The notes under the pieces: generated by a model
Told to the model about the DNA's origin: nothing
The model's database searches: none
The model's input: only the letters and a program-made list of their open reading frames with translations
Origin: Hyphomicrobiales bacterium
GTDB lineage: Bacteria > Pseudomonadota > Alphaproteobacteria > Rhizobiales > Rhizobiaceae
Direction: 5' to 3'
Assembly (NCBI GenBank): GCA_900489925.1
Contig: UEHQ01000051.1
Location: forward strand, 1-48,223
DNA: 48,223 nucleotides
Translations under genes and position numbers: made by a program
Part shown: positions 6,996-15,920 of the stretch, in pieces
Layout: each line of letters starts with the position of its first letter
Position numbering within the stretch: the stretch's first letter is position 1

Positions 6996-8318
6996 TCAAT
7001 TCTCTTTCGGGCGCTCGATGCGGATGACCTGTGGTTCGCCGACGTGGAAACCCTCTTCCTTGATCGCATTGACCGCCTTGCGGACCGAGTCCTCGGTCGT
7101 CGCATGGGTGACCATGATGATGGTCTGGTGGTGCGAGGGGGCGAGATGCTGCTTCGAGCGCTGCACGATCGATTCGAGGGAGATGTGGTTTTCGGCCATG
7201 TGCGTGGCAACACTGGCGAAGACGCCGGTGCGGTCGAGTACGGTCAGGCGGATGAAGTAGCCGCCTTCATGGCTCTGGATCTGCGCCTTGCGATAGGGCT
7301 CGAGCGCCTTGGCCGGATGACCGAGGACCGGAACCTGCTGCGCACCCGGGCGGCTCTTGGCGATATCGGCAATATCGCCGAGGACCGACGACGCCGTGGC
7401 GTTGCCGCCGGCACCCGGGCCGACCATCAGCAATTCGCCGAGGACGTCGGATTCGATTGCCACTGCGTTGGTAACGCCATCGACCTGCGCGATGACGGAA
7501 TCGACCGGCACCATGGTCGGATGCACGCGCTGCTCAATGCCGGTATCGGTCCGCTGGGCCACGCCCAGCAGCTTGATGCGATAACCGAGATCGGCGGCTG
7601 CATGAATGTCTTCGATGGAGATATTGGTGATCCCCTCGAGGTAGATATCATCGGCGGCAATCTGGTTGCCGAAGGCGAGCGTCGTCAGGATCGACAGCTT
7701 GTGGGCCGTATCGTTGCCTTCGATGTCGAAAGCCGGATCGGCTTCGGCATAGCCGAGGCGCTGCGCTTCCTTCAGGCAATCCGCAAACGAAAGACCTTCC
7801 TTCTCCATCTTGGTGAGGATGTAGTTGCAGGTGCCGTTCATGATGCCGTAGACGCGCCAAATGGTATTGCCCGTCAGCGACTCCCGCAGCGCCTTGATGA
7901 CCGGGATTCCTCCGGCAACTGCCGCTTCGAAATTGAGGAGCACGCCCTTTTCTTCTGCGATGGTCGCAAGGCCCACACCGTGATAGGCAAGCAAAGCCTT
8001 GTTGGCGGTCACCACATGGAGACCTCGTTCGAGCGCCGTCTGAACGGCCACCCGGGCCGAACCTTCCGCGCCGCCGATGAGTTCGACGAACACGTCGATA
8101 TCACCCTTGGCCGCCAGATCTTCCGGACGATCGAACCACTCGATGCCGCCGACATTGATGCCGCGGTCCTTGGTCTTGTCACGGGCGGAGACGCCCGTAA
8201 TCAGGATCGGCCGGCCGCACGTAGCGGCAAGCTCGTTGCTGCGCTGCTGAATGATACGGACAAGCGAAGCACCAACGGTACCCAAGCCCGCAATGCCGAT
8301 TTTGAGGGCATCTGCCAT
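6996..8318 (-). CDS. hom: Homoserine dehydrogenase
   Basis: The 440-residue product reduces aspartate-semialdehyde to homoserine with NAD(P)H, the branch step to threonine, methionine and isoleucine. The N-terminal Rossmann motif GIAGLGTVGASL is at residues 8-19. TANKALLAYHG marks the loop with the conserved lysine, and YAEADPAFDIEGNDTAHKL contains the acidic substrate-binding residues. A C-terminal ACT domain (FIRLTVLDRTGVFASVATHM) should bind threonine for feedback inhibition, as in monofunctional enzymes of this length. The gene lies 66 bp after the alaC-type aminotransferase gene on the same strand, so both amino-acid genes are probably transcribed together. Confidence 0.95.
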   Translation of the reverse strand: MADALKIGIAGLGTVGASLVRIIQQRSNELAATCGRPILITGVSARDKTKDRGINVGGIEWFDRPEDLAAKGDIDVFVELIGGAEGSARVAVQTALERGLHVVTANKALLAYHGVGLATIAEEKGVLLNFEAAVAGGIPVIKALRESLTGNTIWRVYGIMNGTCNYILTKMEKEGLSFADCLKEAQRLGYAEADPAFDIEGNDTAHKLSILTTLAFGNQIAADDIYLEGITNISIEDIHAAADLGYRIKLLGVAQRTDTGIEQRVHPTMVPVDSVIAQVDGVTNAVAIESDVLGELLMVGPGAGGNATASSVLGDIADIAKSRPGAQQVPVLGHPAKALEPYRKAQIQSHEGGYFIRLTVLDRTGVFASVATHMAENHISLESIVQRSKQHLAPSHHQTIIMVTHATTEDSVRKAVNAIKEEGFHVGEPQVIRIERPKEN

Positions 8319-8384
8319 GGATCGATCCTGAAATGTGTCATGAAGGGCAGCCGCCAGAAGCGGCTGCCGTGAGGGATTACTATA

Positions 8385-9605
8385 TCAGCGGTGAGCGTTC
8401 AGCGAGACGACATTGTGCATCGTCTGGTCCGCCGTGGACATGAACTTCTTGATGTTACGGGCCGCCTGGCGGATGCGATGCTCGTTTTCGACGAGCGCCA
8501 GACGAACGTAATCGTCGCCCTGCTCGCCGAAGCCGATACCAGGCGCGACAGCCACGTCAGCCTTCTCGACCAGAAGCTTGGAGAACTCCAGCGACCCGAG
8601 ATGGCGGAACTTTTCCGGGATCTTCGCCCAGGCGAACATCGTCGCGGCGGGAGGCGGCACTTCGAAGCCTGCCTTGCCGAAGCTGTCCACCATCACGTCG
8701 CGGCGGCGCTTGTAGACATTGCGTACTTCGGCAATGTCGGAACCATCGCCGTTCAACGCGTGGGTGGCTGCAACCTGGATCGGCGTGAAGGCGCCGTAAT
8801 CGAGGTAAGACTTCACGCGCGTCAGCGCCGCGATCAGGCGTTCGTTGCCAACTGCAAAGCCCATGCGCCAGCCGGGCATGGAGAAGGTCTTCGACATCGA
8901 GGTGAATTCGACGCAGACATCGATGGCGCCCGGCACTTCGAGGACCGACGGCGGCGGATTGTTGTCGTCGAAGTAGATTTCCGAGTAGGCAAGGTCGGAG
9001 AGCACGATGATGTCGTGCTTCTTCGCGAAGGCGATGACGTCCTTGTAGAAATCGAGTGTCGCGACGAATGCCGTCGGGTTCGAGGGATAGTTGAGGATCA
9101 ACGCCAACGGCTTCGGGATCGAATGCTTCACGGCGCGTTCCAGCGGCGGGAAGAAGCTCTCGTCCGGCTCTACCGACATGGAGCGGATCACGCCGCCAGC
9201 CATCAGGAAGCCGAAGGCATGGATCGGATAGGTCGGGTTCGGGCAGAGGATGACATCGCCCGGTGCCGTGATCGCCTGCGCCATGTTGGCGAAGCCTTCC
9301 TTGGAGCCGAGGGTGGCGACCACTTGCGTATCCGGATTGAGCTTCACGCCGAAGCGGCGCGCGTAGTAGGCGGCCTGGGCGCGGCGCAGGCCGGGAATGC
9401 CCTTGGACGAGGAGTAGCGGTGAGTGCGCGGGTCCTGGACCACTTCGCATAGCTTGTCGACGATTGCCTTGGGTGTCGGCAGGTCAGGGTTTCCCATGCC
9501 GAGATCAATGATATCGGCCCCGCCCGCTCGCGCGCTTGCTTTCAAACGGTTGACCTGTTCGAAAACATAAGGCGGCAAACGCCGGACTTTGTGAAACTCT
9601 TCCAT
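8385..9605 (-). CDS. alaC: AlaC-like pyridoxal-phosphate aminotransferase
   Basis: This is a 406-residue class I/II (fold type I) aminotransferase. The Schiff-base lysine is K239 in SMSKTFSMPGWRMG, the cofactor aspartate lies in SDLAYSEIYFDD, and the C-terminal arginine in DDYVRLALV binds the substrate carboxylate. Overall it most resembles AlaC, the glutamate-pyruvate transaminase, and the group often named LL-diaminopimelate aminotransferase in rhizobial annotations; the motifs do not separate these activities. I use the ATG at 9605 (GGGG six bases upstream) rather than the GTG at 9617. Its position directly before hom supports a role in aspartate-family or alanine synthesis. Confidence 0.88.
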   Translation of the reverse strand: MEEFHKVRRLPPYVFEQVNRLKASARAGGADIIDLGMGNPDLPTPKAIVDKLCEVVQDPRTHRYSSSKGIPGLRRAQAAYYARRFGVKLNPDTQVVATLGSKEGFANMAQAITAPGDVILCPNPTYPIHAFGFLMAGGVIRSMSVEPDESFFPPLERAVKHSIPKPLALILNYPSNPTAFVATLDFYKDVIAFAKKHDIIVLSDLAYSEIYFDDNNPPPSVLEVPGAIDVCVEFTSMSKTFSMPGWRMGFAVGNERLIAALTRVKSYLDYGAFTPIQVAATHALNGDGSDIAEVRNVYKRRRDVMVDSFGKAGFEVPPPAATMFAWAKIPEKFRHLGSLEFSKLLVEKADVAVAPGIGFGEQGDDYVRLALVENEHRIRQAARNIKKFMSTADQTMHNVVSLNAHR

Positions 9606-9778
9606 TTCTTTCCCCACGGAAACGCGGCCACCATGACCGCCAATCGAAGTTCGTCCTAACTCCGGTCGCTTGCGATACGAACTTCACAATCGCGAGCGCC
9701 GTATTGATCAGACTTTGAGCGCGCGGCGATTCTTTGACGGAATTCCGCGCAGACTGCGCATTATCAGGAAAATTTCAT

Positions 9779-9797
9779 CTTCCGCTACTCGCGGAAG
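9779..9797 (-). terminator. Hairpin after the small lipoprotein gene
   Basis: CTTCCGC (9779-9785) pairs with GCGGAAG (9791-9797) across a 5-nt loop. On the minus strand it is followed by ATGAAATTTTCC and lies about 34 bases past the lipoprotein stop codon, so it probably separates that gene from alaC. Confidence 0.55.
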
Positions 9798-9830
9798 GCT
9801 TTGCTTCCAAATCACCGCGAAGGCAAGGCC

Positions 9831-10247
9831 TTAATTGTTGATTTCGGAAAGCGTGTCGGCGCCGTGTTCGGCTGCGAGCTTGCGATATTCGGCCACGCGA
9901 CGCTGATACTCTGCTTCAGAGATCGTTCCAGCCTTACGCTGGGACGCCAGTGCCGACAGCTTGTGCTGCAGGCCCGCGGCTTCCTCGTCGCTCATCTGAA
10001 CGTTCGCCGCCGTCAGCGGCGCACCGAAGGATGGATAACCATCAGGCGTGTGCGCCAGGCCGCTTTCAGTCGGCGCCGCACCCTTTGTGGGATTCATGAC
10101 GACCGCCGTCGGCGCTGCCTGCTTGGCTGCGAACGCCGCCTTCTCCTCGGGCGTTCGCATGCATCCCGCAAGCGTCATCGCCGCGGCGGCGCCAATCAGC
10201 GCGATGCGGGTAACGTTTGCGATAATGCGAGTGCCGTTCTTGGTCAT
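9831..10247 (-). CDS. Small putative lipoprotein
   Basis: This is a 138-residue exported protein. Residues 1-28 form a lipoprotein signal (basic start MTKNGTRIIANVTR, hydrophobic core, lipobox LAGC), so the mature protein should be anchored by its lipidated cysteine. The rest is low in complexity, rich in alanine, threonine and proline, then forms a helical hairpin (SALASQRKAGTISEAEYQRRVAEYRKLA). The segment AGTISEAEYQRR resembles the short SHOCT motif found at the ends of many bacterial proteins. I chose the ATG at 10247, preceded by GGAACC, because only this start gives a clean signal peptide. It is divergent from phaC, with a shared 150-bp promoter region. Function is unknown. Confidence 0.75.
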   Translation of the reverse strand: MTKNGTRIIANVTRIALIGAAAAMTLAGCMRTPEEKAAFAAKQAAPTAVVMNPTKGAAPTESGLAHTPDGYPSFGAPLTAANVQMSDEEAAGLQHKLSALASQRKAGTISEAEYQRRVAEYRKLAAEHGADTLSEINN

Positions 10248-10399
10248 GCCAGAGGTTCCAGATCCTGAGCTGCTTCGACTGTTAGATTCGTCGCACCCAC
10301 AAAGCAATAGCATGAGCGCATCTCAGCGGAACTTGTTTTCTTGATCTTTCCAGATGTACAACTCGATATGCAGAGACATGCTGCCGCCGGAGGATATGC

Positions 10400-12238
10400 G
10401 TGACCGACAGCAAGCACGAGAGCGACGAGAAGGCGAAAGCCCCGAGCTTTGATGCGAAAGACCTCGATCCTTATCTCATGAAGGATCCGGAGGCGATGGC
10501 GATGAACCTAGCGCGCGCCCTGGAAAATCTCGGCAAAGCGGCTTCCGCCTGGCTTGCGCCTCGCGAGCGGGGCGAAATCAGCCAGAATGTTGCCGAGCCG
10601 ATGGCCGATATGGTCAAGACGCTGTCCAAGGTCACCGAATACTGGATTTCGGACCCACGCCGGGCATTTGAGGCGCAAACCCAGCTCATGAGCAGCTATT
10701 TCGGCGTCTGGATGCGGTCAATGCAGCGCATGCAGGGCGAATCGCCGGTTTCGGAGCCGGAGCGCAAGGACAAGCGGTTCGCGGATGAGGATTGGCAGAA
10801 GAATCCCTTCTTCGAATTCCTGAAGCAGGTCTATTTGATCACCGCCGACTGGGCTGAAAAGCTCGTGAGCGAGACCGAGGGGCTCGACGAGCATACGCGC
10901 CACAAGGCCGGCTTTTATGTAAAGCAGATCACGGCGGCACTTTCGCCGACGAACTTCGTTGCCACCAATCCGCAGCTCTATCGCGAGACGATTGCAACCA
11001 GCGGCGACAACCTTGTTCGCGGCATGAAGATGCTGACGGAAGACATCGTGGCCGGGCACGGCGATCTGAAACTGCGCCAGACCGACATGAGCAAGTTTGC
11101 GGTCGGACGGGACATGGCCCTGACGCCAGGCAAGGTCATCGCCCAAAACGAGATCTGCCAGATCATCCAGTACGAGGCAACGACCGAGACGGTGCTAAAG
11201 CGCCCTCTCCTCATCTGCCCACCGTGGATCAACAAGTTCTACATCCTCGACCTCAACCCGCAGAAATCCTTCGTGAAATGGTGCGTGGACCAGGGACACA
11301 CGGTCTTCGTCATCTCCTGGGTCAATCCCGATACCCGCCACGCTGAGAAGGATTGGACCGCCTATGCCCGCGAAGGCATCGACTTCGCGCTGGGGACGGT
11401 TGAAAAGGCGACGGGCGAAAAGGATGTGAATGCGATCGGCTATTGCGTTGGCGGAACGCTGCTTGCGGCTACGCTTGCGCTGCATGCCAAGGAAAAGAAC
11501 AAGCGCATCAAGACGGCCACGTTCTTCACGACGCAGGTGGACTTCACCCATGCCGGCGACCTCAAGGTCTTCGTAGACGAGGCGCAGCTTGCGTCGCTCG
11601 AGGCGCAAATGGAGAAGGTGGGCTATCTCGACGGATCGAAAATGGCGACGGCTTTCAACATGCTGCGCGCCTCCGAACTGATCTGGCCCTACTTCGTCAA
11701 CAATTACCTGAAGGGTCAGGAACCGATGCCCTTCGATCTGTTGTTCTGGAATGCCGACTCCACGCGCATGGCAGCGGCAAACCACGCCTTCTATCTGCGC
11801 AATTGCTACCTCAAAAACGCGCTGACAAAAGACGAAATGGTTCTCGGCGGCCAGAAACTGTCGCTGAAGGACGTGAAGATTCCAATCTACAATCTTGCCA
11901 CGCGGGAGGATCATATCGCGCCCGCCAAGTCGGTTTTCCTCGGCAGCCAGTTTTTCGGCGGCAAGGTCGATTTCGTTCTCGCTGGGTCCGGGCACATCGC
12001 CGGCGTCGTCAACCCGCCGGACAAGAAGAAGTATCAATACTGGACCGGTGGCCCCGCCAAACACGAATACGAAACCTGGCTCGATACAGCGGAAGAGGCC
12101 CCCGGCTCCTGGTGGCCGCACTGGCAGGCCTGGATCGAGGCAAAGGACGACAACCGCGTCCCGGCACGAAAGCCCGGAGGGGCTGCGCTCAACGCGATCG
12201 AAGAGGCACCGGGAAGCTACGTGACCGAGCGAGCGTGA
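10400..12238 (+). CDS. phaC: Class I polyhydroxyalkanoate synthase PhaC
   Basis: This 612-residue enzyme polymerises hydroxyacyl-CoA (mainly 3-hydroxybutyryl-CoA) into storage polyester granules. The N-terminal PhaC domain covers about residues 90-260, and the alpha/beta hydrolase catalytic domain follows. The lipase-like box GYCVGG places the nucleophile at C349, with D504 (TREDHI) and H532 (GSGHIAG) completing the triad; the Asp-His spacing of 28 equals that of the Cupriavidus enzyme. The length and single-subunit form mark class I. Translation starts at a GTG with GGAGG nine bases upstream. No phaA, phaB or phasin gene is adjacent, as is usual in rhizobia. It converges on the methyltransferase gene, and I saw no strong terminator in the 23-bp gap. 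Confidence 0.95.
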   Translation: MTDSKHESDEKAKAPSFDAKDLDPYLMKDPEAMAMNLARALENLGKAASAWLAPRERGEISQNVAEPMADMVKTLSKVTEYWISDPRRAFEAQTQLMSSYFGVWMRSMQRMQGESPVSEPERKDKRFADEDWQKNPFFEFLKQVYLITADWAEKLVSETEGLDEHTRHKAGFYVKQITAALSPTNFVATNPQLYRETIATSGDNLVRGMKMLTEDIVAGHGDLKLRQTDMSKFAVGRDMALTPGKVIAQNEICQIIQYEATTETVLKRPLLICPPWINKFYILDLNPQKSFVKWCVDQGHTVFVISWVNPDTRHAEKDWTAYAREGIDFALGTVEKATGEKDVNAIGYCVGGTLLAATLALHAKEKNKRIKTATFFTTQVDFTHAGDLKVFVDEAQLASLEAQMEKVGYLDGSKMATAFNMLRASELIWPYFVNNYLKGQEPMPFDLLFWNADSTRMAAANHAFYLRNCYLKNALTKDEMVLGGQKLSLKDVKIPIYNLATREDHIAPAKSVFLGSQFFGGKVDFVLAGSGHIAGVVNPPDKKKYQYWTGGPAKHEYETWLDTAEEAPGSWWPHWQAWIEAKDDNRVPARKPGGAALNAIEEAPGSYVTERA

Positions 12239-12261
12239 GCTCATAGGTTCGGTAAGCCCGA

Positions 12262-13281
12262 TCACTGCAGGAAGATCAGGCTCGCTGGTGTCGGCGGCAG
12301 CGGTTTCGTGGTCACACTGCCGAAGCCGGCTGCCTTCGCCATCTCACCAAATTCCCGCTCCGTGTAGGCATCGCCCTTCGGTGTCGAGGCCAGCATCACC
12401 AGCGCAAACGCAGCCGGAAACTCTGGTGAGACGCGATCGTCGTTCGGAACGAACTCGACAATTGCGACCCGGCCCGCCGGCGCCAGGCTTGCCCGCGCCT
12501 TCTTCAAAAGCGTGACGCACGCATCGAAATCGAAGTGGTGCAGGAAATTGGGAAGCAGGATGAGATCATAGTCAGGCCCCCAATCGAGATCGAAGGCGCT
12601 GCCGGGCTTGAAACTGAAGCGCGCGGCGACGCCTGCCTTCGTTGCATTCTCCTCGGTCACGGCAAGAACTGGCTTCCAATCAATGGCAACCACCCTCGCC
12701 GCTGGCGCTACCTTGGCAATCTCTATGCCGAACGCACCGGGACCGGCTGCAATGTCCAACACCTTGGCCGGCGGCTTCGGCCACGTCGCAACGTCCGACG
12801 CCAGGGCCATTGCACTCGTGCCCGTAAACGCCCCCATGGCGCGGGCAAACTTCACCCACACGGGATTGTCGGCCGATACGTTCGCCAAGCCAACGGAGCC
12901 ACCGTTGCGAACATAGGCTGCGGGGTCGTCGAGCAGAAGCGACAGCATCTGCGGAGCGGCCAGAAAATCGATCGCGGCGCCCATGTAGGCTGGCGAATGA
13001 CTGTTGAGGAAGACCTTGCTCGATGGGGTCGGCGCATAGGTCTCGCCGCTCTTCGTCAAAAATCCCGATACGACGAGGAAATCGCAGAGGATCCGCACGC
13101 CGCGCTCGGCACACCGCGCCTTCTCGGCCACCTGCCTGGCGGTTCCGCCGTCGCCCAGAATTGTGACGAGATCGATCTCGATCGCCGCCTTGATCGCCGA
13201 CGTCCTGCGTGTTGCGAACATGGCATCAACCAATAACGCCGGCGAGATATCGCTGCCGGCCACACCATCCGTCGAAGACAT
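12262..13281 (-). CDS. SAM-dependent O-methyltransferase-like protein
   Basis: This 339-residue protein has the two-part layout of plant-type (family 2) O-methyltransferases. An N-terminal winged-helix dimerisation domain covers residues about 15-85 (AAIEIDLVTILGDGGTARQVAEKA), and a Rossmann methyltransferase domain follows. Motif I is VLDIAAGPGAFG at about 173-184, and the acidic residue that binds the ribose is in VVAIDW. FLHHFD is close to the usual catalytic histidine region. The substrate cannot be read; relatives act on small phenols, polyketides or hydroxyneurosporene. I use the ATG at 13281 with GGGAG eight bases upstream; the longer frame from 13350 adds a segment with no conservation cues. 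It stands alone, convergent with phaC. Confidence 0.8.
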   Translation of the reverse strand: MSSTDGVAGSDISPALLVDAMFATRRTSAIKAAIEIDLVTILGDGGTARQVAEKARCAERGVRILCDFLVVSGFLTKSGETYAPTPSSKVFLNSHSPAYMGAAIDFLAAPQMLSLLLDDPAAYVRNGGSVGLANVSADNPVWVKFARAMGAFTGTSAMALASDVATWPKPPAKVLDIAAGPGAFGIEIAKVAPAARVVAIDWKPVLAVTEENATKAGVAARFSFKPGSAFDLDWGPDYDLILLPNFLHHFDFDACVTLLKKARASLAPAGRVAIVEFVPNDDRVSPEFPAAFALVMLASTPKGDAYTEREFGEMAKAAGFGSVTTKPLPPTPASLIFLQ

Positions 13282-13630
13282 CGGCTTCTCCCAAAGGCGG
13301 GTTGTCGTTGCGGTTTTATAGCAGACTTTGGCGCCAATAACACATTTCACTAATATTCAATTTAACACAAAAGGATAGAGGCGAATTGGCTTGAATCGGG
13401 AGGCTGAAGCGTCGGGACACGACCCCAAAAATCGTATCTGCGCGCCTTCTAATCGAACAGATAAATCGCTCACGTAAAGAAATTGGTTACCATAATTCGT
13501 CATCCTAGAAATCAGCCGGAAATGATGCCGGGCCGCATTTTGGCCCCGTTGCTCCATTACCGGCCCCGGCGAAGAAGTATTCACCTGTCAGTACCGCCGG
13601 CCTAGTAACGAGTTGTGAAAGACGAGTGTC
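13282..13630. other. Divergent intergenic region, nothing clear
   Basis: The 349 bp between the methyltransferase and the Tlde1-domain gene must hold promoters for both, but I see no confident -35/-10 pair, operator or RNA hairpin. A minus-strand frame at 13357-13584 lacks a ribosome binding site and family resemblance and is left out. Confidence 0.4.
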
Positions 13631-14944
13631 ATGGCGTTTGCGGTCGATGTGTTTGCCAATACCAGGCCCATAGGTAAGTCCATTTCTCGTTTACGCCGCT
13701 CATTCAACTTTCTCTCAGGTGCAACTCTTGTTGGTGCTAGCTTTGCAGCTTCTGCCTGGATCGTGACAACGATCGCGGCAATGCATGTGGCTGCGCCGTC
13801 GACACCGGTCAGATCGCTCACGGAGATAACGCTCGCACCGAAGGTCGCCGCCGTCGCACCGATGAAAGAGCGCCTCGTCCACGTTACGAAATTTTCGCGC
13901 CTGGGCATGCTGACTGCAGAGAAGGCGCCCAGCCCGTCCAAGAACGGTCGCGTTCTGGCCCCGTCGGCGCTGATGACGGCGTTCATTGGCACGTCCGCTC
14001 CTGTCGCGGTCGCGGAAGCCGCGCCGCCGCACGCCGCAACAGTTGTCGCTTCTGCAGTACCTGCTCAGCAGAAGATCAAGGACGACAGTTTGCCGGTCGC
14101 ACCAGCCGCGAGCAAGGTGGTGGCATCGAACGATCGCATCGTCATTCCGTCAAAGGAAGAGGTCGCGGCGATTGAAGGCCCCGCGCTCCTTGCGCTTGCC
14201 AGCGCACCACGCGCGACGACCGCGCCGAACAGCGGCCCCACCAAGACTGCGGACATCGAGGTCGCGAGCGTCGCGCCCGACACCGAGATGAAAGACGCCG
14301 CACAGGACAATGCTACGCAGCCGTTCGATCTGGTCCTCAGTGATCGCGATGCATCGATACCGCTGCCGATGGCCCGCCCGGATGGGCTAAAGCGTGCGCC
14401 TGCTGCGGACCGTGCCTCTCGCCCAGCCGAACCCGTCCTCGCCTATGCGCGGCCTGATGTCGGCGACGACGAAGGCCAGATACCGATGGTGCCGAAGCGG
14501 TCCAACGCTGTCGCCCGTAACGGCGTAGCCGTCTATGACATCTCCGCCAACACGGTCTACCTTCCGAGCGGCGAGCGCCTTGAAGCGCACTCCGGTCTCG
14601 GCAAGATGCGCGACAATCCCCGCTTCGTGCATGAAAAGAACCGTGGGCCGACGCCGCCGCATACCTATCAGCTCACCATGCGCGAAAGCCTGTTCCACGG
14701 TGTCGAGGCGATCCGCCTCAACCCGGTCGGCGGCGCAGGCAATGTCTACAATCGTGTCGGTCTGCTTGCGCACACCTACATGCTCGGCGCCCGCGGCGAT
14801 TCCAACGGCTGCGTTTCCTTCAAGGATTACAGGCGCTTCCTCGCTGCCTTCAAGCGTGGGGATATCCGCCAGCTGGTGGTCGTCACCAGCATGCAGAGCA
14901 AGCCGTCATCAACCCTCGCCTCCCTGTTCTCGTCGCGCTCCTGA
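13631..14944 (+). CDS. Tlde1/DUF2778 domain protein, L,D-transpeptidase-like
   Basis: This 437-residue protein is anchored by one membrane segment at about residues 30-52 (LVGASFAASAWIVTTIAAMH). A long alanine- and proline-rich linker of about 240 residues reaches through the periplasm, and a C-terminal domain covers about 300-425. That domain carries AHTYMLG (H381) and GDSNGCVSF (C394), the His-Cys pair of the Tlde1 (DUF2778) family, related to L,D-transpeptidases. Members in other bacteria cut or exchange peptidoglycan stem peptides, some as type VI toxins. Here there are no secretion or immunity genes nearby, and the membrane anchor points to a resident cell-wall enzyme. The gene stands alone, and the ribosome binding site is weak (GACGAG). 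Substrate and side of action are inferred. Confidence 0.75.
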   Translation: MAFAVDVFANTRPIGKSISRLRRSFNFLSGATLVGASFAASAWIVTTIAAMHVAAPSTPVRSLTEITLAPKVAAVAPMKERLVHVTKFSRLGMLTAEKAPSPSKNGRVLAPSALMTAFIGTSAPVAVAEAAPPHAATVVASAVPAQQKIKDDSLPVAPAASKVVASNDRIVIPSKEEVAAIEGPALLALASAPRATTAPNSGPTKTADIEVASVAPDTEMKDAAQDNATQPFDLVLSDRDASIPLPMARPDGLKRAPAADRASRPAEPVLAYARPDVGDDEGQIPMVPKRSNAVARNGVAVYDISANTVYLPSGERLEAHSGLGKMRDNPRFVHEKNRGPTPPHTYQLTMRESLFHGVEAIRLNPVGGAGNVYNRVGLLAHTYMLGARGDSNGCVSFKDYRRFLAAFKRGDIRQLVVVTSMQSKPSSTLASLFSSRS

Positions 14945-15076
14945 TCCAAGGGGCGTCGATCAGGCCTGAAGCTATCGGCAGCGGACAGAAATCATGGTCC
15001 TTCCATTGATGGCGATGGACGAACCCGGCATAGCTGCATTATGAACGACTGAGACAATTTCTGCTAAGGCCCTGCA

Positions 15077-15913
15077 ATGGTGAACTATATCGAAGCCTCT
15101 TCCGCGCCCGCGAAAAACACGGGCGCCATCAGGCTATACGGCCCCGAGGCATTCGAGGGGATGCGAAAGGCATGTCAGGTGACTGCGCGCTGCCTTGATG
15201 AATTGGCAGCGATCGTGAAGCCCGGCCTGCCGACCGACGCGATTGACCGGTTCGTCTTCGAGTTCGGCATGGACAACGGCGCCTATCCCGCGACGTTGAA
15301 TTACCGCGGCTACACCAAGTCCACCTGCACGTCGATCAATCACGTCGTCTGTCACGGCATCCCAGACAACAAGCCGCTGCGCGAGGGTGATATCGTCAAC
15401 ATCGACGTGACTTACGTGGTCGATGGTTGGCATGGCGACTCCAGCCGCATGTATCCGGTGGGCACGATCAAGCGCGCTGCCGAGCGACTGCTGGAAGTCA
15501 CGTATGAATCGCTGCTACGCGGGATTGCCGCTGTCCGTCCCGGCGCGCGCACCGGCGCCATCGGTGAAGCAATCCAGACCTATGCGGAAGCGGAGCGTTG
15601 CTCTGTGGTGCGCGATTTCTGCGGCCATGGCCTCGGTGCGCTCTTCCACGACTCTCCGAACATTCTGCACTACGGTCGCGCCAACGAAGGCCCGGAACTG
15701 CGCGAGGGCATGATTTTCACGATCGAGCCGATGATCAATCTCGGACGCCCGCACGTGAAAGTCCTGGCCGACGGCTGGACCGCGGTAACAAGAGACCGCT
15801 CGCTCTCGGCTCAGTACGAGCATGCGGTCGGTGTCACGGCCACGGGCTGCGAGATCTTCACCCTGTCTCCGGGCGGCCTTGATCGCCCTGGGTTGCCTCC
15901 CTTGAGCCGATGA
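15077..15913 (+). CDS. map: Type I methionine aminopeptidase
   Basis: This 278-residue enzyme removes the initiator methionine from new proteins. All five metal ligands of the pita-bread fold are visible: the two aspartates in NIDVTYVVDGWHGDSSRMY, the histidine in GHGLGALFHDSPNI, and the glutamates in MIFTIEPMIN and SAQYEHAVGVT. There is no N-terminal zinc-finger extension, so it is the short bacterial type. An internal CHGIPD motif holds the conserved histidine next to the substrate pocket. radC begins within eight bases of the stop codon, so the two are one operon. The arrangement map-radC is common in alphaproteobacteria. Confidence 0.95.
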   Translation: MVNYIEASSAPAKNTGAIRLYGPEAFEGMRKACQVTARCLDELAAIVKPGLPTDAIDRFVFEFGMDNGAYPATLNYRGYTKSTCTSINHVVCHGIPDNKPLREGDIVNIDVTYVVDGWHGDSSRMYPVGTIKRAAERLLEVTYESLLRGIAAVRPGARTGAIGEAIQTYAEAERCSVVRDFCGHGLGALFHDSPNILHYGRANEGPELREGMIFTIEPMINLGRPHVKVLADGWTAVTRDRSLSAQYEHAVGVTATGCEIFTLSPGGLDRPGLPPLSR

Positions 15914-15920
15914 GTGGTTG

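Noticed and set aside
7044..8372. 442-codon open frame antisense to hom
   Set aside because: It is a high-GC shadow: the sense strand has clear homoserine dehydrogenase motifs, and the antisense protein has no family pattern.
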